A stretch of 64,000 nt of DNA from Bin55 sp964572845 (GTDB taxonomy: Bacteria > Pseudomonadota > Gammaproteobacteria > Pseudomonadales > Azotimanducaceae). The translations under genes were made by a program, and so were the position numbers. The stretch spans positions 124,001 to 188,000 of the forward strand of contig CAZNFX010000008.1 in assembly GCA_964572845.1 (NCBI GenBank), read 5' to 3'. Shown piece by piece: positions 53,519 to 62,758 of this stretch (within the stretch, counting starts at the first letter, position 1; every line of letters begins with the position of its first letter). The notes under the pieces were generated by a model. The model worked only from the letters and a program-made list of their open reading frames with translations. It was not told the origin of the DNA and made no database searches.

Positions 53519-54649
53519 CTATGCTGAAGCTGCAGATGCGGTTCGATTGGTTTGTTCGTATGCCTGTATCAACCGATCTTGCCACCACATCTCGCTACCA
53601 AGGCCTACAGATAGCAGCTTTGCACGCCGATAGAACAGTTGACAGTCGAATTCCCATGTGAATCCCATTCCTCCATGGGTCTGGATGTTCTCTTTGGATG
53701 CGAAGTAGTAGGCCTGAGTGGCGCTCACTCGAGCCGTGGCGGCTGCCAGCGGCAAGTCCGACTCTGCTTCGGCCAGGGCCCATGTCCCGTAGTAGCAGTT
53801 TGACCTGGCCAATGTGTTCTTCACATAGACGTTCGCCAACTTGTGCTTGATTGCTTGAAACCCACCAATTGGACGACCAAAGGCATACCGGTTCAACGCG
53901 TATTCCTTGGCCTGGTCCAATGCAGCTTGGGATCCGCCAACCTGCTCCCACGCAAAGAGCACTGCAGCCCGGTCGAGCAAGTTGTTGACTAACGACCAAC
54001 CGGTTCCTTCACTGCCCAGCAACTCCGCACTGTTTCCTTCAAACGTAAGCTCCGCATGCGATCTGGTGGGGTCAATGACCGCCACTTGCCGACGGACAAC
54101 TTCGCCAAGTTCCACAAGATATGCAGTAGCACCGTCTCCAACATTGCTTTTGGCCACAACCACGGCGAAATCGGCAATGTCTCCATCCGGTACTGCGTTC
54201 TTTTTTCCTGTAATTGCGCTATTGTCAACTGAGGTTGTCAGCGCTCTGGGCGTGGGCCGACCTGCGCGTTCGATCAACGCAAACGTACCAATTGACTCGC
54301 CGCTTGCAAGTTTCGGCAACCACTTCTGTCGCTGCGCAGTCGAACCAGCCAACAGTAATGCCTCCGTAGCGAGGTACACCGAACTCGAAAAGGGAACAGG
54401 TGCCAGAGCTCGACCCAATTCTTCCGCTATAACTGACAGTTCGTAGTAGCTCATCCCTAAGCCGCCGTGATCCTGGGGAATTACCGTTGATAGCCAACCT
54501 AGCTCTGCAATTCGTTGCCACAAGTTTCGATCATACGAGTCGGAACCTTCCAAGATCTTGCGAACAGCCCCTGGTGAGCAGTTTTCGTCGAGAAATCCTC
54601 TTGCCTGTTCCCGCAATAGATTCTGTTCCTGCGAAAACTCGAAATTCAA
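53519..54649 (-). CDS. Acyl-CoA dehydrogenase, second subunit-like
   Basis: A 376-residue acyl-CoA dehydrogenase homologue starting MNFEFSQEQNLLREQARGFLDENCSP. Its middle domain is divergent: the TEP-x-GSD flavin motif is replaced by FALIERAGRPTPRALT, while the C-terminal QTHGGMGFTWEFDCQLFYRRAKLL is well kept. Loss of the middle motif with a preserved C-terminal helix domain is typical of the second subunit in heterotetrameric acyl-CoA dehydrogenases. It precedes the other subunit gene by 15 bases, and is divergent from nadE with 69 bases between. Confidence 0.85.
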   Translation of the reverse strand: MNFEFSQEQNLLREQARGFLDENCSPGAVRKILEGSDSYDRNLWQRIAELGWLSTVIPQDHGGLGMSYYELSVIAEELGRALAPVPFSSSVYLATEALLLAGSTAQRQKWLPKLASGESIGTFALIERAGRPTPRALTTSVDNSAITGKKNAVPDGDIADFAVVVAKSNVGDGATAYLVELGEVVRRQVAVIDPTRSHAELTFEGNSAELLGSEGTGWSLVNNLLDRAAVLFAWEQVGGSQAALDQAKEYALNRYAFGRPIGGFQAIKHKLANVYVKNTLARSNCYYGTWALAEAESDLPLAAATARVSATQAYYFASKENIQTHGGMGFTWEFDCQLFYRRAKLLSVGLGSEMWWQDRLIQAYEQTNRTASAASA

Positions 54650-54718
54650 GGGGCCTCCTACTTTCTCGGGTGCAGCTGGTTTGGGCTTGGATTTTACCCG
54701 GTGATATAGACTTGACGC

Positions 54719-56632
54719 ATGAACTATCAGGAATTTGGGTTCATTCGAGTAGCAGCCGTTGCGCCAGTTGTTGAATTGGCGAACCCCATGCGGAATGCCA
54801 AGCGAATTGCAGGAATATACGAGAGACTTAGCGCGGATGGCTGCAGCATCGTGCTAACTCCCGAACTCTCCATAACTGGCTATAGCTGCGAGGACTTGTT
54901 CTACAGCGACGACTTGCTTGAGGAATGCTACGAGGCACTGGATTGGTTAGCACAGCAATCCAGCTGTTCCGCATTGGTCGTGGGAGCTCCCATCCATTTT
55001 CCAAGCGGAAAAATGTACAACTGTGCGGTAGTTTGTGCGAATGGAACAATCGTGGGTGCTGTTCCGAAATGCGCAATACCCAACCACAACGAATTCTACG
55101 AATACCGATGGTTTGAGTCGGGAAATCGCGTACTCGAAGACGTAGAGATTGGCGGCCACAGTTTCAGCTTGTGTCGCGATCAGGGGTTCAAAGTTAGTGG
55201 GTCCGCGTTTGCCATCGAGCTGTGCGAGGATCTTTGGGTACCCAATTCGCCGTCTATTGAACACTGTTTGAACGGAGCTCTGATAGTGCTCAACCTTTCG
55301 GCGAGCAACGAACTCGTTGCAAAACCCGACTATCGCAGAGCACTCGTCAACACTCAGAGTGCCAAATGCATTTGTGCCTACCTTTATGCAAGTTGCGGCG
55401 TATTCGAATCTACAAAGGACACTGTCTTCAGTGGCCACCTGCTGGCGTCCGAAAACGGGACAATGCTCGGTGAATCCGACCGGTTTTGCATGGACGACAC
55501 GACATTAGTCGTGGACTTTGATGTCGACAAACTACGCTATGAACGACGTCGAATTTCCACCTACAAAATGGCGTCGACGGAGTCTAGTCTGACCGTTGTC
55601 CCTTGTTGTTCGCAGGCTCCTCTGGCCTCGACGAATCGCACCTACATGTCACATCCCTTTGTCCCGTCGGAGGGTGACGAACTTTCTGCCCGAACTGCTG
55701 AGGTGCTGCGAATCCAAAGTTCGGGACTGGTGCGAAGGGTCGTCTCCGCGAGTGCTCAGTCGTTGGTGATCGGTCTCTCTGGCGGATTGGATTCTACTCT
55801 CGCCTTTCTTGTCTGTTTAGACGCGTGCGCGCGACTCGACAGGAGCAATACAAGCTTGATTCCCGTCACTATGCCAGGTCTTGCCACATCTGAGCACACG
55901 CTGGAGTCCGTGCGTCTATTAGCTGGTGCAACGGGAGCGCAACTCTTGGAGATTGACATTCGAAATGCCGTCGAAACCCATCTTGGAATGTTGGAGCACG
56001 ACGGCGGAGTCGACATAACATTGGAGAATGCGCAAGCGCGTGAGCGCACCAAAATACTGTTCAACTTGGCGAACATGCACAACGGCCTCGTTGTGGGAAC
56101 TGGCGACCTATCGGAATTAGCATTGGGCTGGTGCACGTTTAACGGCGACCATATGAGTTCATACAACGTCAATGTCAGCGTACCCAAGACACTTGTGGCC
56201 CATGTAGTGAATTGGTATGCCGAAAATCGAGCTCCCAATGATCTTGCCGAAGTTCTGAACCGAATTGTCGCTACTCCAATCTCGCCCGAACTCGTTCCGG
56301 CACTGCCAGGAGAAGTTGCTCAACATACGGAAGAGATACTTGGGCCCTACGAAGCGCATGACTTCTTCCTCTACCACTTCCTTCGAACCGGGGCAGGTTT
56401 GCACAAACTCTATGCAATCGCAAAGATTGCATTTGCGGGGAAATACGACGACGACGAGATCAAAAAGTTCTTGGAAATTTTCTGGGAGCGGTTTTGCAAG
56501 AACCAATTCAAGCGCACTGTTCTGCCGGCAGGTCCAAAGGTAGGAACGGTCAACCTCTCTCCCCGAGGTGATTGGCGTATGCCCGACGAAGCGCATGGTC
56601 TTCAACTCTTGGAGTCAATTCGTGATTTCTAA
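54719..56632 (+). CDS. nadE: Glutamine-dependent NAD+ synthetase
   Basis: The 637-residue enzyme makes NAD+ from deamido-NAD+, ATP and ammonia from glutamine. The N-terminal nitrilase-type amidase domain (residues about 1-290) has the catalytic triad E49 (LTPELSITGYSCEDLF), K117 (VPKCAIPNHNEF) and C169 (AIELCEDLW). The C-terminal synthetase domain has the ATP pyrophosphatase loop S354-GGLDS-359 in VIGLSGGLDSTLAFLV, and GTGDLSELALGWCTFNGDHMSSYNVN. It belongs to the long two-domain class that reaches about 640-680 residues. Start is ATG 54719. Confidence 0.95.
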   Translation: MNYQEFGFIRVAAVAPVVELANPMRNAKRIAGIYERLSADGCSIVLTPELSITGYSCEDLFYSDDLLEECYEALDWLAQQSSCSALVVGAPIHFPSGKMYNCAVVCANGTIVGAVPKCAIPNHNEFYEYRWFESGNRVLEDVEIGGHSFSLCRDQGFKVSGSAFAIELCEDLWVPNSPSIEHCLNGALIVLNLSASNELVAKPDYRRALVNTQSAKCICAYLYASCGVFESTKDTVFSGHLLASENGTMLGESDRFCMDDTTLVVDFDVDKLRYERRRISTYKMASTESSLTVVPCCSQAPLASTNRTYMSHPFVPSEGDELSARTAEVLRIQSSGLVRRVVSASAQSLVIGLSGGLDSTLAFLVCLDACARLDRSNTSLIPVTMPGLATSEHTLESVRLLAGATGAQLLEIDIRNAVETHLGMLEHDGGVDITLENAQARERTKILFNLANMHNGLVVGTGDLSELALGWCTFNGDHMSSYNVNVSVPKTLVAHVVNWYAENRAPNDLAEVLNRIVATPISPELVPALPGEVAQHTEEILGPYEAHDFFLYHFLRTGAGLHKLYAIAKIAFAGKYDDDEIKKFLEIFWERFCKNQFKRTVLPAGPKVGTVNLSPRGDWRMPDEAHGLQLLESIRDF

Positions 56633-57566
56633 CGTCCTTATGTGTGTCCGTACATTTGCCGGCGCGCTGCTACTAACCATAGCGTTCCCAAATGCAGCTC
56701 AACTGATCAATCAAAGTTATTGTGGAGAAGAAGGAATTTGGGTACAAATCTTAGGGTCAGGCGATCTCGATCTTCACAATGATCGAGGAGCGGAGAGTTA
56801 CTTGGTCTGGATGGACCAAAGGGCGATACTTCTCGTCAACGCTGGGTCTGGAACCGCCGTGCGATTTGATCAAAGCAATGCGGATTTCAAGGATCTGGAA
56901 GCGATCGTACTAACACAGACCTCAGTTAATCAAACGTCTGATTTGCCTGCCCTGTTGGTAGGTTCCCGGCGAGCGTACCGCGAAGAGCCGCTCACAATCC
57001 TAGGACCAACCGGCGACGAAAGCCATCTCTCCACAACAGAGTTTGTTTCCAGGCTGACAAGTGAGGACGGTCCGTTTCCTTCTCTTGCGCCTCTAATGTC
57101 CACCCGGAGTCCAAACGGCTATCAGTTGCGAACAAGAGATGTCATGGCCAAGGGTTACAGGCGATGGGCCGAATTCGGTACTGACGAATTCATTCTGTCT
57201 GCGATGCCGGTCCACCATGGCACCACGCCAGCTCTGGCTTGGCGGATTGATATTGGCGACAGTGCATTGGTGTTCGCACTGAGTCTAAGCAATCGAAAGG
57301 GCGTACTTGCCAAATTTGCCGCCGATGCTGACGTGATCGTTTTTTCACATACATTGCCCGTAGGAACCGTCGGACCTCCGACCGAGAAGTTCTTGCTACC
57401 CGGGGAAATAGGAGCGATTTCCGCTGCGGCTGACGCACGGTTCATCGTGATGGGTGGAAGAGGCTGGCGTACATTGGGACGTGAGCCGCGAACTCGTGAC
57501 GAAGTCGAAAAGGAATACGACGGAACTATAATTTTTCCAGACGACTTGGAATGCTGGGGCCTTTAG
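56622..57566 (+). CDS. Metallo-beta-lactamase-fold protein lacking the metal-binding motif
   Basis: The 314-residue protein begins with a signal peptide (VISNVLMCVRTFAGALLLTIAFPNAAQ). It then follows the metallo-beta-lactamase fold: WVQILGSGDLDL, YLVWMDQRAILLVNAGSGTAVRF, and LEAIVLTQTSVNQTSDLPALLVGS. In working relatives that last block reads THxHxDHxxDLP; here the ligands are Q99, S101, N103 and Q104. H198-H199-G is kept, but the later metal Asp (usually in GDT/GDS) is lost in VFALSLS. It is therefore probably a pseudoenzyme or uses another chemistry. GTG 56622 has GGAG seven bases upstream and overlaps the nadE end; ATG 56640 is an alternative. Confidence 0.75.
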   Translation: MISNVLMCVRTFAGALLLTIAFPNAAQLINQSYCGEEGIWVQILGSGDLDLHNDRGAESYLVWMDQRAILLVNAGSGTAVRFDQSNADFKDLEAIVLTQTSVNQTSDLPALLVGSRRAYREEPLTILGPTGDESHLSTTEFVSRLTSEDGPFPSLAPLMSTRSPNGYQLRTRDVMAKGYRRWAEFGTDEFILSAMPVHHGTTPALAWRIDIGDSALVFALSLSNRKGVLAKFAADADVIVFSHTLPVGTVGPPTEKFLLPGEIGAISAAADARFIVMGGRGWRTLGREPRTRDEVEKEYDGTIIFPDDLECWGL

Positions 57567-57604
57567 AATCCCAGCTATAGTCAAATCAAACAAGGGAGTG
57601 ACAA

Positions 57605-57715
57605 TTGGGTAAAGGAGACATTCGTACACGTCGTGGAAAGATAGTTCGTGGTACCAATGGCAACAGCCGACCGAAAAAACGAAATCCTAAGAGAAAACAG
57701 GATGCCAAGCAGTAA
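57605..57715 (+). CDS. 30S ribosomal protein Thx
   Basis: A 36-residue, strongly basic protein that begins MGKGDIRTRRGKIVRGT and continues with GNSRPKKRNPKRK. This matches the Thx family start GKGDxKTRRGKI, a small subunit protein first seen in Thermus and also found in many gammaproteobacteria and Bacteroidetes. The start is TTG at 57605 with AGGGAG six bases upstream; no ATG is available. Because it is so short it is usually missed by gene callers. It lies 38 bases after the metallo-beta-lactamase-like gene. Confidence 0.88.
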   Translation: MGKGDIRTRRGKIVRGTNGNSRPKKRNPKRKQDAKQ

Positions 57716-57781
57716 TTAGTTCTTCGAACACGGCCTCATTCTGCAATCTGCCCTCCCAAAATCTACAACAACCTCAGATAG

Positions 57782-59620
57782 ATGCAACGAATGAAGTCAT
57801 TCCTTGTTGGCGTCGCACTGGGACTAGCAGTCGCAATCGCGGTTTCTCTGGTCTTGGTTGCTGTTCTCAATCGAAAGTACTCGGACACGTTCGAGAAGTC
57901 AAACATACTGGCGAATGACACGGCTGAGCATGACCTGGATGTTTCAGGTACAAACAGCATTTCGCCAGTGGCCGACGATGATCAAATTCGCAACTTTGAT
58001 CTCCGGCAACTGCGCAAGTTGGATAGCCGCTTCCTGCGACAGTACGTGCTGTATGCCTTGACTGCGGGAGCGAATGAGGAAACGCTTCGAGAACTGTTCA
58101 GACACTCAAGCGAAATCGATCCGAGCAGTCTACGGCATCAAATCGAAGAGATCCTAATCAGAAAATGGGCGACCATCAGTCCGAGGAATGCGCTTAACCA
58201 AATCCAAGGCATTCCCGAAGTTCGCCATATCGAGTTGGTTCGAATTGTCTACAGCGAGTGGTGCCAGTCGGGTGCAGACGCTGCCATTGAATACGCCCAG
58301 CAGAATTTGGATCTGCCGGCTAGGCAAGCTGTCGGCGAAGCTATCGTTCAGTCACGCAGAGATCTCGCGAGAAAGGAGCTGCTGGCGATTGCCCAGGAAC
58401 TAGAGATCGCATCCTACATGGCTGAGATCCTCGACACGGAAATGATCGAAAATCCCATTCTGGATGCAGAATCTGCATGGGAAACGTTCATGGAAGAGCA
58501 TCGCAATAGCTTGACATTCCTAATTGGTGATCAAGCTGAGCTGCTTGAGAAGATTGCAGACACCTATGTGGAACAGCATGGACTGGACGCATTGGATGCA
58601 ATTGACAAGTCAACCCCAAATTACGACGACAAGAACGTAATTCTTCCTAAGATCCTCAGGAGAATTGCTCGCGACGACCCTGAAGCCGCATTGGAATTCG
58701 CGATGGGTCAAACTCGAGATAAGCGGCTATTGGTCGGCTTGGTAATCGGCGAATGGGCAGAAAGCGACCCTCATGCAGCTCTCGATCACCTTGCGAAGGC
58801 AGCATACAGCAATCGTGTCGACTACACGGCAATTGCGCTCCGGGGGTGGATTGATTCAGAGGGTCCCCTTGCAGTGCTTACTAGCATGAATCGGCTTCCG
58901 CAAGACATGCGCGATCGCGCAGAGTCAATGGCAATTTCGACATTCGCTCGAACTTCTCCCGAGCAATCGGTCGTCTGGATGCGAGAAATTGCGGATCCCA
59001 CGAGAAAGGAGAGAATCGCACAGTCTATTGCGACAACGTGGGCGCAGAAGGACCCCGCAGCAGCACTGGATTGGGTTCTGTCTGACCCGGAGGTTGAAGA
59101 CCTGCGCGATCAATTGTTGTCGACGTCGCTGCGAGAAGCGGCCCGCACAAATCGCGCGTTGGCTTTGGAAACGGCTTTGTCATTGTCCCGCAAGGACTCG
59201 AATGTGGGTTTTGAAGCCGAAGTCATCCGTACCGTCGCGCGCCGAGACATCGATGGGGCGCTTGAACTCTTGCCCCGTTCGAGAAACGCGGAGACGAAGC
59301 TGGCTGGTTTGCACCACATTGGTGCTCAACTCATACGATACTACGGTTACGATGGGGACGGTGTCGATAGAGCGCTAGAGTTGGCTGAAGAGCTGGAATC
59401 TGAGGAGGATCGCACACAGTATCTTGAGTCAATACTTCCAGTATGGGGTTCCGTCAATCCAAGGGACCTCTACAATCGAATCGATCAGCTCCCGTCGCAA
59501 GCGATCAAGTCATCGGCAGCTAAAGCATTGATAGCGCGAGACAGGGAGAATCTTAGACCCGAACAGGTGAGAACGCTTGAGTCGCTTCTTGCCGACACCG
59601 TTGAGAGTTCCCTAGACTAG
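57782..59620 (+). CDS. Membrane-anchored helical-repeat protein, paralog A
   Basis: The 612-residue protein has one N-terminal membrane helix (residues about 8-29, VGVALGLAVAIAVSLVLVAV) and then an all-helical solenoid outside. Repeats of about 33-37 residues end in patterns like ARDDPEAALEFAM, ESDPHAALDHLAKA and QKDPAAALDWVLS, resembling HEAT or TPR-like units (D-P-x-x-A-L motif). No enzyme motif is seen. It is a clear paralog of the convergent gene 350 bases downstream: same length, same anchor, same order of motifs. Function unknown; possibly a periplasmic scaffold. Confidence 0.7.
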   Translation: MQRMKSFLVGVALGLAVAIAVSLVLVAVLNRKYSDTFEKSNILANDTAEHDLDVSGTNSISPVADDDQIRNFDLRQLRKLDSRFLRQYVLYALTAGANEETLRELFRHSSEIDPSSLRHQIEEILIRKWATISPRNALNQIQGIPEVRHIELVRIVYSEWCQSGADAAIEYAQQNLDLPARQAVGEAIVQSRRDLARKELLAIAQELEIASYMAEILDTEMIENPILDAESAWETFMEEHRNSLTFLIGDQAELLEKIADTYVEQHGLDALDAIDKSTPNYDDKNVILPKILRRIARDDPEAALEFAMGQTRDKRLLVGLVIGEWAESDPHAALDHLAKAAYSNRVDYTAIALRGWIDSEGPLAVLTSMNRLPQDMRDRAESMAISTFARTSPEQSVVWMREIADPTRKERIAQSIATTWAQKDPAAALDWVLSDPEVEDLRDQLLSTSLREAARTNRALALETALSLSRKDSNVGFEAEVIRTVARRDIDGALELLPRSRNAETKLAGLHHIGAQLIRYYGYDGDGVDRALELAEELESEEDRTQYLESILPVWGSVNPRDLYNRIDQLPSQAIKSSAAKALIARDRENLRPEQVRTLESLLADTVESSLD

Positions 59621-59970
59621 AGGCCTAGCCGTCCAAAGTATCTCCATCTCCAATTCACTTCTTCGATTGGAATTCAGCAATACTTCAAGGCGGTGGCATA
59701 CCAAGCAATATCGTTTTCTTGGCACGTTCATCGGACCTTCAATCTGCACGAGCACTTCCACAATCTTCCCAGTCTGACCAATGCAGTCGACTCGGAATAT
59801 AGAGTCAAATCAGTCCTCCGATCGATGCAAGAATGGGCCTCCGATTGAGGTGCATTGAGCATTGGATGGCTGTGGCGTGGAAGTATCCAGTTCCTTCGAG
59901 CGCGAATGACATCAGCGGTTCCCCTGTCGGCATGATTTGTCAAAGCACACTACTTGCGCGGAGCTAACAG
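59621..59970. other. Intergenic region between convergent paralogs
   Basis: 350 bases separate the two stop codons. No gene is seen, and no clear stem with a T-run to serve as an intrinsic terminator for either gene. Confidence 0.4.
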
Positions 59971-61812
59971 TCAGTTGGACATGAGTGATTCGAGGCGGGA
60001 TTCAATTTCGTCAAGCTCTGGTTCGGTTAGGAGCCTTGTGTTCGCGATCGGCTCTTGCGTGAGGAGAGAGCTTGCAGCCATACCACGTTCAGAATCTGCT
60101 AGATGTTCAAATTTCAAGTACAGACCGTACGGATCACTTTGTGCCCAATCTGCGAACAGCGACCCCAGATAGTCCAAGCTGCCCGATTCGTCGAACTGCT
60201 TGGAAAGATCCAAGGCTGCCTCAGCGTTCCCATTGCGAATGAGAACCTTGCCTATGCCAAGGGCGGCAACATGCTTAGTCTGCGCGTTGCGAACTCTCGG
60301 CAGCATGTCTATTGCCATGTCCACGTCAACGTTCGCCAGTTCATTGAGAACATTCGCTTCAAGTCCTAGTTCAGTCTCGGCTGGTTCTTGTTCAAGCGCT
60401 GACTGCAACGCAAGTTGCGGATCGGTATGGACAAGCTCGGGCAGTACGATCGACATGACTTGAGGTCGCATGTCCTGGAGACTTTCGTCGGCAGTCGCCC
60501 ATTGCAGCGCTGAATTCGCATCTCGGCGCACCCATAGTGCGGCTATCTCCCTTGCCACTTCCAGCTTGTCGCGAAAGTCGCCTATCTGTGCTAGATGCCC
60601 TGCTGCATGTTCAGGAGATTTCCTAGCAAGGAAATAGACCCCCTTGACCCTGAGGAAATCAACGGCTTCATCCGAATAGGGCGCCAGGCTGTCGAGCCAC
60701 TGGCGCGGATCCTCAAGTGCCAGACCTGACATGCTGAATGACCATATAAAATTTTCTCTCAGGTCTGGATCCGTGAATGTCAACATCGTTTGCAGCGCTT
60801 CCTGTGAATCGGTCCCGGCCCACTTGAGCACTCTCGATTCTGCAATCATGTCATCTTGATCTTGCTGCGCACGGACTGCCAAGTCAAACGCAAAGTGGGG
60901 TTCATCCCTTGCGACATGGTCAAGAAAAGCCCCTAACATGTAGCTGCGTGCAGGTACTTCCGCAAGCGACCGGTCAACCAGATCGAAAGCTTCTTCGATC
61001 CCGTACTTCTCCAACAGCGCTGACGCAATGTTCTGAAATATGAGAAGATGCGGCCCGTGAATCGATTTGTCAATCTCTCGCCGAACGTTGAGAAATGCGG
61101 TCCACGCTTCGTCGGGATCCTCAATCGGGTCCCGAGCCATTGCAGCTGCGAAGAGGTCTGTCGCCGCTTGTTCCATATTCAGCTCGCCAAAAAGGTTGCG
61201 AAGAGCCTGTACGGGCAGATCGTCGCGCGAGTCAAGTATTCCTTCCAGCGCAGACTGTCTATGTACCTCGTGGAGACCTTTGGCGTGAGAGATGGCCTGA
61301 TCCAACCCGTACATGGACCACTCTTGAAAAACCGCACGGGTCAATTCGGGCTGAGGACTAAGCGGAAATTTGATCGTGTGTGCAAGCGCAGCCTCTGGAT
61401 CGAGCATCGCAAGTCGTTGTGCAATGACGGCTTGGACCTCATGGCGTTCTATTGTTGATGCGATCTGAGAAGACTGCGTCAGCAAATTCAGCAACGTTTT
61501 TTTGTTCGCAACTGCGACCAGCTTGTGCAGCATCAGTCTTTTTGCAAACTGAGTCTTGAATTGGCCAAGGTCCGATAGATTGCGCAATTGCCCCCCGACA
61601 TAGGGAGCGATCAATTCATTCAACCAGGCATTCTGATCATTCAGTTCCGCGAATTCACTAACCAAAGAGTAGGAGCTGCCCGAGGAGCCGTTTGAATTCC
61701 CACCGTTGAACAAGCCACTCAAGAGCCCGTATGACACGAAGCACACTGCGCCCAATGCAATGCCAAGCCCCATTCCTGCAACTAGTTGCCGGACTCTCTT
61801 TCGATCAAACAT
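59971..61812 (-). CDS. Membrane-anchored helical-repeat protein, paralog B
   Basis: The 613-residue protein mirrors paralog A: an N-terminal anchor (GMGLGIALGAVCFVSYGLL, residues about 13-31), a Gly/Ser-rich linker, then a helical solenoid with D-P-x-x-A-L-type repeats (MLDPEAALAHTI, DEPHFAFDLAVRAQ, RRDANSALQWAT, HTDPQLALQSALEQ). Shared blocks with A include ESAWETF / DEAWTAF and NVGFEAEVIRTVARRDIDGALELLPRSRNA / ELGLEANVLNELANVDVDMAIDMLPRVRNA. No catalytic motif. Role unknown. Confidence 0.7.
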   Translation of the reverse strand: MFDRKRVRQLVAGMGLGIALGAVCFVSYGLLSGLFNGGNSNGSSGSSYSLVSEFAELNDQNAWLNELIAPYVGGQLRNLSDLGQFKTQFAKRLMLHKLVAVANKKTLLNLLTQSSQIASTIERHEVQAVIAQRLAMLDPEAALAHTIKFPLSPQPELTRAVFQEWSMYGLDQAISHAKGLHEVHRQSALEGILDSRDDLPVQALRNLFGELNMEQAATDLFAAAMARDPIEDPDEAWTAFLNVRREIDKSIHGPHLLIFQNIASALLEKYGIEEAFDLVDRSLAEVPARSYMLGAFLDHVARDEPHFAFDLAVRAQQDQDDMIAESRVLKWAGTDSQEALQTMLTFTDPDLRENFIWSFSMSGLALEDPRQWLDSLAPYSDEAVDFLRVKGVYFLARKSPEHAAGHLAQIGDFRDKLEVAREIAALWVRRDANSALQWATADESLQDMRPQVMSIVLPELVHTDPQLALQSALEQEPAETELGLEANVLNELANVDVDMAIDMLPRVRNAQTKHVAALGIGKVLIRNGNAEAALDLSKQFDESGSLDYLGSLFADWAQSDPYGLYLKFEHLADSERGMAASSLLTQEPIANTRLLTEPELDEIESRLESLMSN

Positions 61813-62404
61813 GGCGGGAGTCCATTCTGTCTCGCTCTCTCTGCACGATATTGAGCTAGTTTATGCCAATAATGCAGGAAGCTCTCCAATGAAAGCTATC
61901 CTTCGTGCAAGGAAATACGGCATGGGTAGTCGTGCGCTAGAGTGTTTCGAGTCTAACTCTATGGGCGTGCAACAGATCCTCCGCTCTTGACGAGCAAGTG
62001 ACTTGAGGCAGGCAGGCAGGCAAGAAAGATCATCGCCAGTCGCCGAAAGCAACCTCAGAAGGACAGGTATCGCAGGCTAGAGTTTGACATTAGTATCGAT
62101 GCATTCAAACGGCAAGCATCCAACCCCGGCATCGTAAAAAAATACTCTATTGGAAATGTATTGAACATCGTGGCACCCTCACGCCAATTGGTGCCCGGCT
62201 ATCCGCAGAGTTGAACTAGTCGCTTACACTCCAACTTTCCAAATACGAAAAGATTGAAGATTTCCAGATTGCAAACGCTTCTGTTCGGCCAATTAGGCTA
62301 TTGAAGTGATGTCAATACTGGATCATCAGCTTACCGCCTTTTCCCAGAATCTGTCGCTAACCGAAAAGTTTCAAGCTCTAGTTCGAAACAATTTCCAACA
62401 GATG
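61813..62404. other. Intergenic region with inverted repeat and short tandem repeat
   Basis: About 590 bases with no convincing gene. GGCA is repeated four times at 62007-62022. GGCACC (62172-62177) and GGTGCC (62190-62195) form an inverted repeat with a 12-base loop. A run of seven A precedes it at about 62137. Confidence 0.4.
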
Positions 62405-62758
62405 CTAATTGATGTAGTAAGACCGAGTTCCTTCGCGACGAATTACCCCTTCTTTGATGAGGGCGGTCAACGTACCACTAATAGCTTGCTTTTGGCTGTC
62501 CGTACGAGCGCCGAGCCGATCGCAAATTCCAGCACGCTGGATCCCAGGCGTCGAGCGAATGGCGTCAATTACTCCTTCCCGCCTCATTTCGCCAATCTTG
62601 CGCTTTCCTCTTTTCGCGTTCTCGTAGGCCTGAATGGCAACGAGCTCTCCGTCTAACTCGGCGTCTTGAGCATGGAGTTGAGTGATTTGCTTTTCAATCT
62701 CGCGTTTTCTTGCACTAATTCGCATGCGCTCACTTGCGATGTATTCGGCAAAGTCCAT
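62405..62758 (-). CDS. Small coiled-coil/winged-helix DNA-binding-like protein
   Basis: The 117-residue protein has a long N-terminal helix of coiled-coil type (residues about 10-45, RMRISARKREIEKQITQLHA) followed by a winged helix: VIDAIRSTPGIQRAGICDRL, then ISGTLTALIKEGVIRREGTRSYYI, the last part being a typical wing. This looks like a small transcription regulator or DNA-binding protein. It is alone in a mostly non-coding stretch. The frame on the other strand is better explained as its shadow. Confidence 0.6.
   Translation of the reverse strand: MDFAEYIASERMRISARKREIEKQITQLHAQDAELDGELVAIQAYENAKRGKRKIGEMRREGVIDAIRSTPGIQRAGICDRLGARTDSQKQAISGTLTALIKEGVIRREGTRSYYIN

Noticed and set aside
62306..62656. 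Open frame of 116 codons on the plus strand
   Set aside because: It overlaps the coiled-coil/winged-helix gene on the minus strand, which has a clear fold pattern; the plus frame does not.
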